Source of the DNA: Dama dama
Lineage: Eukaryota; Chordata; Mammalia; Artiodactyla; Cervidae
DNA length: 64,000 bases
Assembly (NCBI RefSeq): GCF_033118175.1
Contig: NC_083698.1
Span: 69,161,001 to 69,225,000, forward strand
Direction: 5' to 3'
Position 1 is the first letter of the stretch, and each line of letters begins with the position of its first letter. This document shows positions 21,668 through 32,104 of this stretch, piece after piece. A program made the position numbers and the translations under genes. Under the pieces are notes generated by a model. It searched no databases. It saw nothing but the letters and a program-made list of their open reading frames with translations, and was not told the DNA's origin.

Positions 21668-23888
21668 GAAAACTACAGGCCAATATCACTGATGAGCATA
21701 GGTGCAAAAATCCTCAACATAATTTTAGCAAACAGAATTCAGCAATACATCAAAAAGCTCATATACCATGATCAAGTTGGGTTTATTCCAGGGATGCATG
21801 GATTCTTTAATATATGCAAATCAATCAATGTGGTACACCATACTAACAAATTGAAAGATAAAACCTATATGATAATCTCAATAGAAGGAGAAAAAGCCTT
21901 TGACAAATTTCTGCACCCATTTATGATTAAAACTCTTTAAAAAAATGGACATAGAAGGAACCTACCTTAAAATAGTAAAGGCCATATATGATAAGCCTAC
22001 AGCAAACATTGTTCTCAACAGTGAAAAACTGAAAGCATTCCCCCTAAGAGAAGGAATAAGATAAAGGTGTCCAATTTCACCACTATTATTCAACATATTG
22101 CTGGAAGTCCTAGCTATAGCAATCAGAGAAGAAAAAGAAATAAAAGAAATCCAGATAAGAAAAGAAGTAAAGTTCTCACTGTTTGCAGATGACATGATAT
22201 TTTACATAGAAAACCCTAAAGATCATATCAGAAAATTACTGGAGCTAATCAGTGAATTTAGCAAAGTTGCAGGATACAAAATCAAGATACAGAAATCACT
22301 TGTATTTCTATATACTAGCAATGAAAATATCAGGATGAGAAATTAAGGAATCAATCCCATTCACCACTGCAACAAAAAGAATTAAATATCTAGGAATAAA
22401 CTTACCTAAGGAAATGAAAGACCTGTACACAGAAAATTATGACACTAATGAAAGAAATCAAAGATGACATAAACAGATGGAGAGATATTCCATGTTCCTG
22501 GGTAGGAAGAATCAATATTTTGAAAATGACTATACTACCAAACACAATCTACAGATTCAATGTGATCCCTATCAAATTACCAATGACATTGTTTAAAGAA
22601 CTAGAACAAAAGATTTCACAATTCATATGGAAACACAAAAGACCCCAAATAGCCAAAGCAATTTTGAGAAAGAAGAATGGAGCTGGAGGAATCAACCTTC
22701 CTGACTTCAGATTATACTACAAAGCTACAGTCATCAAGACAGTATGGTACTGGCACAAAAACAAAAATATAGACCAATGGAACTAGATACAAAGTCCAGA
22801 AATAAAGCCATGTACCTATGGGTACCTAATTTTTGACAAAGGAGGTAAAAATATACAATGGGGCAAAGACAGCCTTTTCAATCAATGGTGCTGGGCAAAC
22901 TGGACAGCTACATGTAAAAAAAAATGAAATTAGAACACTTCCTAACACCATACACAAAGATAAACTCAAAATGGATTAAAAACTTAAATGTAAGACCAGA
23001 AACTATAAGACTGTTAGAGGAAAACAGGCGGAACACTCGATGACATAAATCAAGGCAAGATCCTCTATGACCCACCTCCTAGAGTAACGGAAATAAAAAC
23101 AAAAGTAAACAAGTGAGACCTGATTAAACTTAAAAGCTTGTGCACAGCAAAGGAAACTATAGGCGAGGTGAAAAGACAACCCTCAGAATGGGAGAAAATA
23201 ATAGCAAATGAAACAACTAATAAAGGATTAATTTCCAAAATACACAAGAAGCTCAAACAACTCAATACCAGAAAACGAACAACATGATCAAAAAGTGGGA
23301 TAAAGACCTAGATAGACATTTATCCAAAGAAGACATACAGATGGCTAACAAACACATGAAAAGATGCTCAACATCACTCATTTTTAGAGACATGCAAATC
23401 AAAACCACAATGAGATATCACCTCACACCAGTCAGAATGGCCACCATCAAAAAGTCTACAAACAATAAATGCTGGAGGGGATGTGGAGAAAAGGGAAGCT
23501 CTTGCACTGTTGGTGGGAATGTAAATTGATACAGCCACTATGGAAGATGGTATGGAGATTCCTTAAAAAACTAGGAATAAAACCACCATATGACCCAGCA
23601 ACCCCACTCCTAGACATATAACCTGAGGAAACCAAAATTGAAAGATATACATTGTTCCCTGCAGTACTATTTACAATAGCTAGAACATGGAAGCAACCTA
23701 GATGTCCATTGACAGATGAATGGATAAAGAAGTTGTGGTATATATACACAATAGAATATTACTCAGCCATAAAAAGGAATGCATTTGAGTCAGTTCTAAT
23801 GAAGTGGATGAACCTGGAACCTATTATACAGAGTGAAGTGAGTCAGAATGATAAATATCGTATTGTAACACATATATATGCAATCTAG
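21668..23888 (+). pseudogene. L1 ORF2 C-terminal half (L1 copy 2)
   Basis: Begins in the RT domain (RPISLMSIGAKILN block). It keeps the FADD catalytic box at 22182-22193, the thumb region, and the cysteine-containing C-terminal segment, with fragments at 22098-22346, 22439-22786, 23284-23529 and 23652-23888. It ends at TAG near 23888 (catatatatgcaatctag). Frameshifts and stops break the frame in at least five places. No endonuclease, so not autonomous. Confidence 0.85.
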
Positions 23889-24263
23889 AGAAATGGTACT
23901 GAAGAATTTATTTACAGGGCAACAATGGAGAAACAGACATAGAGAATAGACTCATGGACGTGTGGAGAAGGGAGGAGAGGGTGAGATGTATGGAAAGAGT
24001 AACATGGAGACTTACACTACCATATGTAAAATAGATAGCCAATGGGAATTTGCTGTTTGGCTCAGGAAACTCAAACAGGGGCTCTGTGTCAACCTAGAGG
24101 GGTGGGATTGGGAGAGAGATGGGAGGGAGTTTCAAAAGGTTGGGGATATATGTATACCTATGGCTGATTCATGTTGAGGTTTGACAGAAAACAGCAAAAT
24201 TCTGTAAATCAACTATGCTTCAATTAAAAATAAATTTTAAAAATCTGAAAAAAAAAAAAAAAA
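21668..24263 (+). mobile_element. L1 copy 2, 5'-truncated, inserted in the tail of L1 copy 1
   Basis: Starts at an A-run in the RT domain (aaaagaaaactacaggcc, the same A-run seen in copy 1 at about 18650) and continues to its own 3'UTR and poly(A), with an A-run at about 24248-24265. The right copy of the outer duplication (24264-24279) follows it, not copy 1. This places copy 2 inside the tail of copy 1. Confidence 0.9.
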
Positions 24264-24279
24264 AAGATAAATCATGCAT
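24264..24279. repeat. Outer target-site duplication, right copy, of the L1 composite
   Basis: AAGATAAATCATGCAT; 15 of 16 bases match 11568-11583. Confidence 0.85.
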
Positions 24280-24429
24280 GTGGCTGCTGTCTTGACTGGC
24301 CGTGCTGGGTGGTTTCAGTCAGTGTTTTCCATAACAGTGGTGTTCTGTCATAGTAAAGACAGCCCTCTCACTAAAATAGTATCTATCAAGGGTCTTACTG
24401 GACCATGCAGTTATCATTTTAAATCTTCC

Positions 24430-24582
24430 CATGGGCTATACAAGGCAGATATTTTTGTCCTCACATAACTGATAGCCTAAGTGAAGGTCTGAGATGTTAA
24501 AGGACTCGGCTAATGTTACAGCTTTTAAGTGGTAAAGCTGGCATGGATTCAGTCACGGCCAGCTCTAAAAGCAGCATGTTTT
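24430..24582 (-). mobile_element. MIR SINE (antisense)
   Basis: Antisense MIR: gagatgttaaaggactcggc, taatgttacagcttttaagt, ggtaaagctggcatggattc, cagctctaaaagcagcatg. This is the usual diverged form of the 'aggttaagtaacttgcccaa' to 'gggattcgaacccag' segment. Confidence 0.75.
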
Positions 24583-24722
24583 CACTGTGGTCCTTGGACT
24601 AGCTGTCTCAGTGTCTCCTTGGACAATATTAAAATGCAGAATCCTGGGTGCTAACATGGGGTCTGAATCTGCATTTTAAGATAATTAGGTGACTTATATT
24701 TGTGTGAAAATTTGAGAAGGGA
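24583..24722 (+). mobile_element. MER5A-like hAT-Charlie element
   Basis: cactgtggtccttggactag, atgcagaatcctgggtgcta, ctgaatctgcattttaagat, aattaggtgactta and the terminal aaaatttgagaagg match the MER5A order. Non-autonomous, no coding part. Confidence 0.8.
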
Positions 24723-26239
24723 TGTATGGTTCTTAAAAAAACCTGCAGGCAGTTAAATATCAGACATTGAAAACATTCTATTTAAATTGCTTTTCATCTT
24801 TGGGCCTTTGTGCTTTTTACCTAACTACAAATTAGATTATAGTTCGTTATCCTTAAGCTGTTTTGCTTCTGCATCTGGCTTTCAGCTAGTCTGACAAGGG
24901 TCAGGTGTAGTGCTGGCTTCTGTGATGTTTCTTAGTGATCTGTTTTGGTGGTACTATTGTTAGTTAAAATGGCCTTGTGACTATAAAACAAGAAATATTG
25001 ATTCTCTCCTAACTGCTTGATCTTTCTGTATATCCAGGTAATCTTGTCACATTCCTTTCCAGACTTACTTTGCTTGTTTAATTCTTGAAAAAAGTTGACG
25101 TCTTCCTTGTCATTCAAAACATTAGAAGTGAATTGCAATGATGAAACCCACTTAACATATGACAAGATAAAAGGAAAAATCATAGAAACAAGTTTCATAT
25201 ATCATGCATATGATATGAATTAGTTACTACCACTGAAAACTGAATTTAATTCTCTTCTTTTGGGCAGTGAAGTCAAATAGGGAAATATAAGAGGCTGCCG
25301 AGCTCTCAAAGCAAGATGAATAGAATCATTCATGTTCATCTGGAGAGAAACACATTTTCTTGCTACTGAATACTAAGAAGAATATATTAGGTGTCTCTTT
25401 GTATAAAAGGCCATAATGTAACATAATCTATAGTGTCATGTTTCTTAAAAAGAAAATGAAAAGAATTTTAAAGTATACTTTTCTTTAGGTTAGTCTTCAA
25501 TAAATGCTAAAAGTCATGAAGTTTAGATTTCATGAAGTGATTTTGGGCATGGAATGAAAATAGTATGATGATAGTATATTGTTTCTTGATGATTAAACAG
25601 CTAAATACAGTGACATGAGCTTGAGAGCTTTATCTAAATGTATAACTTAAAATGTCCTTTGGACTGAGCCTCCCTCTTGCATTAGGTATATACGAAGTGG
25701 GCTTTTTGGCAGTCAAGTCTGGATTTTCAGATGAGTGTGTTAAGTAACAAAATATTCTGCTATTGGCTCAAGGAGGCTTAGAATACCAGGCGTGCTGGCA
25801 GGAGTGTTGATATCCCATTGTGAAAGGCATTTTTCTTTTCTTTATGGAAACTCACTGTTGCAAATCTATTCTGATGAGGTAATGGAGGAAGCCAATTTTT
25901 GAGAGCACATAGGTTAGTTGGAAACCCTGTTAACAAAAGAAGCAAGCCTCAAGTATCTTCCCTAACTGTTATGGATGATTATTTAAAACTATGACTACAT
26001 GGATATGTATATAGTCTGCTGAAGGCAGAGTTTTAAAAAATGAAAAATCCAGTCAACCATGTTTAAGTTCATTCAGCTTAAACCTTTTGCTGAACAGTGG
26101 CATCATTATTGAACAAAGCAGGACTCAAATATCAAGGTGTTCCCAGACTGGTAAAGGAATAAACTCTCTTAACCCTTACTTAGGTAGAAATAGTATTTTG
26201 TGCATTTATATTACAAATAAGGATATAGTCCTAAAAAGA
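24723..26239. other. Unassigned sequence
   Basis: About 1.5 kb with no recognised element. The minus-strand frame at 24932-25198 (88 codons) has no recognisable domain and is not called. Confidence 0.5.
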
Positions 26240-26390
26240 AACTGGTTGATATTTTAACCCAGAATCACTTGGAAATACTTGCTAAAAGGGCAGAAACATA
26301 ATTCATGTGAGTACCAAAATCTCCATTTTAAACAAAATTCCCAGGTGATCCAGATGCAGTCTTTGGTGGACACTTTGAGAAACAATAGAT
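26240..26390 (+). mobile_element. MER5-like hAT-Charlie element
   Basis: cccagaatcacttggaaata, ctccattttaaacaaaattc, ccaggtgatccagatgcagt, cactttgagaaacaat: the right half of a MER5-type element, diverged. Confidence 0.7.
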
Positions 26391-26827
26391 GAGAATGGTA
26401 ACCTTATATTTAATGGAATGACTGGTCATTTTTGGATGCGTGGAGACCCAGTTAAAGTGTAATGACAAAGGTCATCTGTAAAGACTGATCTTAATAATCA
26501 CCTTACAATTTTATTTGATGCAAGTTATCCATGTTAATCTCCAGGCATGAAATGTAATGATCTGTTTTATTATTGTTAATTTATGCTCAAACTTCCTTTT
26601 GCTCTTCTTTTTAACCAACTTAACAATTATGCAGGCTAACTATTTGCCTCAGGGAGATGCTGTAATAGGACTAATTAAATAATTAATATTTTAAAGGACT
26701 TAAACAACCTTGTAATTAATATGTTAAGAGGAGATAAAATCATGATGTTCCCTTTAGTTGGAGGAATGTTAATGAAGAACTAGGATCAGGCATTCTTTTA
26801 ATACTCATGTCGTGTATCTGTTTGGAG
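26391..26827. other. Unassigned AT-rich spacer
   Basis: No feature recognised. Confidence 0.5.
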
Positions 26828-27015
26828 GCAGGACAGCATAGTGGTTAAATTAATGGCTTTGCAACTCATGGCAGCTCTTTTACTTCCTAACTGTGAGACG
26901 TAGATCAATTGTTTTGGCCTTTCTAAGCCAGTTTCTTTTTCATTATCTATAAGCATGGAAATATGGATAGTCTGCCTTTTTAGATTGTTGCAATGGTATT
27001 TAATATATGTGTCCA
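26828..27015 (+). mobile_element. MIR SINE
   Basis: caggacagcatagtggttaa, cttcctaactgtgagacgta, tttctttttcattatctata, ttagattgttgcaatggtat follow the MIR order from near its 5' end. Confidence 0.78.
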
Positions 27016-27756
27016 ATAAAAAAAGTTGTTTTTATGAATATAAATTAATTCTAAAACCACAGATTTACCAAATATGAGAATTGCAGATTTCTCTTTTTAA
27101 ACTAGGAATATGGCTAGGATTTTGGAAATGGATATGCATTTTTAGAACTGATCTCAAATCTGGAAAGGAGAGAGTAATAGGAGATAGAGAAAAGTAGGAG
27201 GAGGAGGAGGAGAAAATACCTCTAAGTGCAATCCCATGCATGGACTAAAAACAGAGAAAGCAAGCTCTCTGCATAAGATGAAGACATATTGTACATATCT
27301 AGAGTCAGTGTAAAAATGTCCTCATTGATGTGGACACATCACAGAATCATCAAATATTTGTGTATACAGATTATATAGGATATGATTCATTTCCTAGGTT
27401 ATGGGTTAGTAAATGAATTTAATATTGGAATGTTTTCACCATGATTTTTTAAATGATCTTTACCATGTTTTCACCATGATTTTTAAATTTTTTATTTTTT
27501 CAAAATTTGCTCTGAAAAAGAAACTAAACAAACAAAAATCTAGAAAAGTCAAAAAGCCCTTTGACAAATAAATCAGAATTAATTAAGCATTTAAAAATAT
27601 ATATATAGGTACATCTAATATATTTTCTGAAAGCTTGTTTTCTGATTTATTAGATTTTTTGGAAGGTTTTTCCTTTATGACTAAACAACACTTTTCTAAA
27701 GGAAAGTTTAAATGCAAAATTTGTGCTTGTGGATTTTTCCTGACGATATGAATTAC
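27016..27756. other. Unassigned sequence with a (GGA)n tract
   Basis: Contains aggaggaggaggaggag at about 27196-27212 and an AT run near 27598-27607. Nothing else recognised. Confidence 0.55.
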
Positions 27757-27763
27757 AAAATTT

Positions 27764-30719
27764 CACTTCAGTTCAATTCAGTCACTCAGTCGTGTCCAAC
27801 CTTTTGTGACCCCATGAACTGCAGCATTCCAGACCTCCCTGTCCATTACCAACTCCCAGACTTTACTCAAACTCACGTCCATTGAGTTGGTAATGCAATC
27901 CAACCATCTCATCCTCTGTCGCCCCCTTCTCCACCCGCCTGCAATCTTTCCCAGCATCAAAGTCTTTTCAAATGAGTCAATTCTTTGCATCTGGTGGCCA
28001 AAGTATTGGAGTTTCAGCTTCAGCATCAGTCCTTCCAATGAACACCCTGGACTGATCTCCCTTAGGATGGAATGGTTGGATCTGCTTGCAGTCCAAGGGA
28101 CTCTCAAGAGTCTTCTCCAACACCACAGTTCAAAAGCATCAATTCTTCAGCCCTCAGCTTTCTTTATAGTCCAGCTCTCATGTCCATACATGACTACCGG
28201 AAAAACCATAGCCTTGACTAGATGGACCTTTGTTGACAAAGTAATGTCCCTGCTTTTTAATACGCTGTCTAGGTTGGTCATAACTTTCCTTCCAAGAAGT
28301 AAGCATCTCTTAATTTCATGGCTGCAGTCACGATCTGCAGTGATTTTGGAGCCCCCCAAAATAAAGTAGGACCAGATGCCATGATCTTAGTTTTCTGAAT
28401 GTTGAGTTTTAAGCCAACTTTTCCCCTCTCCTCTTTCATTTTCATCAAGAGGCTCTTTAGTTCTTCTTTGCTTTCTGCCATAAGGGTGGTGTCATCTGCA
28501 TATCTGAGGTTATTGATATTTCTCCCAGCAATCTTGATTCCAGCTTGTGCTTCACCCAGCCCAGTGTTTCTCCTGATGTACTCTGCATAGAAGTTAAAAA
28601 AGCAGGGTGACAATATACAGCCTTGATGTACTCCTTTTCCTATTTGGAACCAGTCTGTTGTTCCATGTCCAGTTCTAACTGTTGCTTCCTGATCTGCATA
28701 CAGATTTCTCAAGAGTCAGGTCAGGTAGTCTGGTATTCCCATCTCTTTAAGAATTTTCCAGAGTTTGTTGTGATCCACACAGTCAAAGATTTTGGCATAG
28801 TCAATAAAGAAGTAGATGTTTTTCTGGAATTCTCTTGCTTTTTCGATGATCCAATGGATGTTGGCAATTTGTTCTCTGGTTCCTCTGCCTTTTCTAAAAC
28901 CAGCTTGAACATCTGGAAGTTCTCGGTTCACATATGCTGAAGCCTGGCTTGGAGAATTTTGAGCATTACTTTACTAGTGTGTGAGATGAGTGCAATTGTG
29001 CAGTAGTTTCCACATTCTTTGGCCTTGCCTTTCTTTGGGACTGGAACAAAAACTGACCTTTTCCAGTCCTGTGGCCACTGCTGAGGTTTCCAAATTTGCT
29101 GGCATATTGAGTGCAGCACTTTCACAACATCATCTTTTAGGATTTGAAATAGCTCAACTGGAATTCCACCACCTCTACTAGCTTTGTTCGTAGTGATGCT
29201 TCCTAAGGTCCACTTGACTTTACATTCCATGATGTCTGGCTCTAGGTGAGTGATCACACCATCGTGATTATCTGGGTCATGAAGATCATTTTTGTATAGT
29301 TCTTCTGCATATTTTTGCCACCTCTTCTTAATATCTTCTGCTTCTGTTAGGTCCATATCATTGTGCCCATCTTTGCATGATATGTTTCCTTGGTATCTCT
29401 AACTTTCTTGAAGAGATCTCTAGTCTTTCCCATTCTATTATTTTCCTCTATTTGCATTGATTACTGAGGAAGCCTTTATTATCTCTCCTTGTTATTCTTT
29501 GGAACTCTTCTCCTTTGCCTTTTGCTTCTCTTCTTTTTGCAGCTATTTGTAAGGCCTCCTCAGAGAACCATGTTGCCTTTTTGCATTTCTTTTTCTTGGG
29601 GATGGTCTTGATCCCTGTCTCCTATATAATGTCACAAATCTCCATCCACAGTTCTTCAGAGACTCTGTCTGTCAGATCTAATCCCTTGAATCTATTTCTC
29701 ACTTCCAGTGTATAACCGTAAGTGATTTGATTTAGGTCTACTTGAATGGCTTAATGGTTTCCCTCCTGATTTCAATTTAAGTCTGGATTTGGCAATAAGG
29801 AGTTCATGATCTGAGGCACAGTCAGCACCTGGTCTTGTTTTTCTGACTGTATAGAGGGTCTCCATGTTTGGCTGCAAAGAATATAATTGATCTGATTTTG
29901 GTATTGACCATCTGGTGATGTCCATGTGTAGAGTCTTCTCTTGTGTTGTTGGAAGAAGGTGTTTACCATGACCGGTGCATTCTCTTGGCAAAACTCTATT
30001 AGCCTTTGCCCTGCTTCATTCTATACTCCAAGGCCAAATTTGCCTGTTACTCCAGGTGTTTCTTGCCTTCCTACTTTTGTATTCCAGTCCCCTATAACGA
30101 AAAGGACATCTTTTTTGGGTGTTAGTTCTAGAAGGTCTTGTAGGTCTTAAGAGAGCTGTTCAGTTTCTTCAGCATTACTGTTTGGGGCATAGACTTGGAT
30201 TACCATGATATTGAATGGTTTGCCTTGGAAACGAATAGAGATCATCCTGTCATTTTTGAGTTTGCATCCAAGTACTGCATTTCAGACTCTTTTGTTGACT
30301 ATGATGGCTACTCCATTTCTTTCTAAGGGATTCTTTCCCAGAGTAGTAGATATAATGATCATCTGAGTTAAATCCACCCAATCCAGTCCATTCTAGTTTG
30401 CTGATTTTTAAAATGTCAGTGTTCACTTTTGCTGTCTCCTGTTTGGCCACTTCCTATTTGCCTCGATTTATGAACCTAACATTCCAGGTTCCTCTGCAAT
30501 ATTGCTCTTTACAGCATCAGACTTTACTTCCATCACCAGTCACATCCACAACTGGGTGTTGTTTTCACTTTGACTCCGTCTCTTCATTCTTTCTGGAGTT
30601 ATTTCTCCTCTGATCTCAGTAGCATATTGGGCACCTACTGGCCTTGGGAGTTCATCTTTCAGTGTCCTATCTTTTTGCCTTTTCATCCTCTTCATGGGAT
30701 TCTCAAGGCAAGAAATAAT
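27764..30719 (-). mobile_element. BovB copy E, longest copy in the window
   Basis: Nearly 3 kb of antisense BovB, from the 3' tail at the left (cacttcagttcaattcagtc) through the RT and endonuclease regions to part of the 5' leader (about 30470-30712). Candidate duplication aaaattt at 27757-27763 and 30720-30726 is short and low-complexity, so weak evidence. About 46 bases are missing at 28367/28368 relative to copy C. Confidence 0.93.
27778..30450 (-). pseudogene. BovB endonuclease-reverse transcriptase pseudogene (copy E)
   Basis: Almost the entire BovB protein is present in pieces on the minus strand. The endonuclease start is at 30450-30250, and the middle of the endonuclease at about 29991-29692, with the YTWTSPDG and DHELL-type segments shifted between frames. 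The linker and first RT blocks lie at 29356-28716 (VQAGFRKGRGTREQIANIHW). The RT palm with YADD is at 28712-28278. The C-terminal domain at 28107-27778 reaches the tail and keeps the LQYFGH tyrosine that copies A and B lost. Several stops and frameshifts, plus the 46-base deletion, make it dead. It is the best template here for comparing full domain order. Confidence 0.88.
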
Positions 30720-30726
30720 AAAATTT

Positions 30727-31190
30727 ATGGAAGCCCAGATAATGAGATTTCACTGTACCTTCCAAGTCCCTCAACCTTGTAATTATTTTCATATTCTGTA
30801 GGCAAAGGAAGCCATGTTCCCAACTCGGTTCTTTTATTCCACAAATATTTGTGATTGATATTATGTGCTTAGCCATTAGAAAAGATAGTAGACCTTAAAC
30901 TTTCTCAGCAATTATGTATTTTTTTCTAGTCTTCTTAGTGTACCATCACAAAGTATTCTTGATTAATTCTTAAGAAATTTATTAGCTACATATAGCTTTA
31001 ATTAGAACTTACTGCAAATTCCATTGAGGTTCCACTTAGGTTTCATCCAGGACAGGTTCAGTTGATCTATATTATTCATGAGCTCCATTTTTGTAACATC
31101 TAGTCCTAGAATTTCTCTGTAACCCTAAAATCAACTCATGGTAATTTCTTTCTTTCTTTTTTTTTTCTGATGGAACTGCTATATATCTTT
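30727..31190. other. Unassigned AT-rich sequence
   Basis: No clear feature. ccacaaatatttgtgattg near 30840 is faintly L2-like but too short to call. Confidence 0.5.
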
Positions 31191-32100
31191 TTATATATAT
31201 ATTTTTTTATTTTTAAATTAAATTTTATTGGAGTATAGTTGATTTACAATGTTGTATTAGTTTCAGGTTTATAGCATAGTGATTCAGTTATACATTTATT
31301 CATTCTTTTTCATATTCTTTTCCCATATAGGTTATTACAGATTATTGAGTAGAGTTCCCTCTGCTTATATAGTAGGTCTTTGTTGGTTATTTGTTTAATA
31401 TATGTGTGTATATGTTAATCTCAAACTCCTAATTTCTCTCTCTCCCCCACATTTCCCCTTTGGTAATCATAAGATTGTTTTTGAAATCTGTGAGTCTTTT
31501 TCTATTTTGGAAATAAGTTCATTTATATCATTTAAAAAATTAGATTCCACATATGAGTGATTTCATGGGATATTTGTTTTTCTCTGTCTGACTTACTCCA
31601 CTTAGTATGATATTCTTTTGGTTCATCCATGTTGCTGCAAATGGCATTATCTCATTCTTTTTTATGATTGAATAATATTTCATTGTGTATAAACACCACA
31701 TCTTTTTTGAGGGGGAGGATCAAAAGTGAAAGTGAAAGTCATTCAATCATGTCCAACTCTTTGTGACCCCATGGACTCCAGGCTCCTATGTCAGTGGAAT
31801 TCTCCAGGCAAGAGTAATAGAGTGGATACCCATTCCCTTTTCCAGGGGATCTTTCCAACCAAGGGATCAAACCTGGCTCTCCTGTATTACAGGTGGATTC
31901 TTTACTGTCTGTGCCACCAGGGAATGGGGAGAGGGTATCACATGTCTGTTTTAAAAATTTATTTTTAACTGGAAGATATTGCTTTACAATGTTGTGTTGG
32001 TTTCTGCTATACAACAGTGTACCACATCTTTTTATCCATTCCTCTGTCATGCCACTTTTGAGGTCATTCCTGGACATGTCGGTGAAAATTTTGATTTGAG
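31191..32100 (-). mobile_element. Artiodactyl L1 3' end (antisense), split by a nested insertion
   Basis: Antisense L1 3'UTR and ORF2 end: ttggagtatagttgatttac, attgagtagagttccctctg, attccacatatgagtgattt, tgttgctgcaaatggcatta. It breaks at 31695 and resumes at 32034 (atccattcctctgt). The right border beyond about 32060 is uncertain because the sequence diverges. Confidence 0.85.
31695..32033 (-). mobile_element. Nested insertion: short L1 tail plus Bov-tA, with 13-bp duplication
   Basis: ACCACATCTTTTT is repeated at 31695-31707 and 32021-32033. Between lie a minus-strand Bov-tA (about 31722-31921, from gtgaaagtcattcaatcatg to gtgccaccaggga) and a minus-strand L1 3' end (about 31948-32020: tttacaatgttgtgttggtt, tctgctatacaacag). 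The simplest order is a short L1 tail inserting first and the SINE landing near its poly(T) end. Confidence 0.82.
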
Positions 32101-32104
32101 CCAT

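Noticed and set aside
27757..30726. aaaattt as a firm target-site duplication of BovB copy E
   Set aside because: Only 7 low-complexity bases and six extra bases at the right end; kept as a weak candidate, not as a feature.
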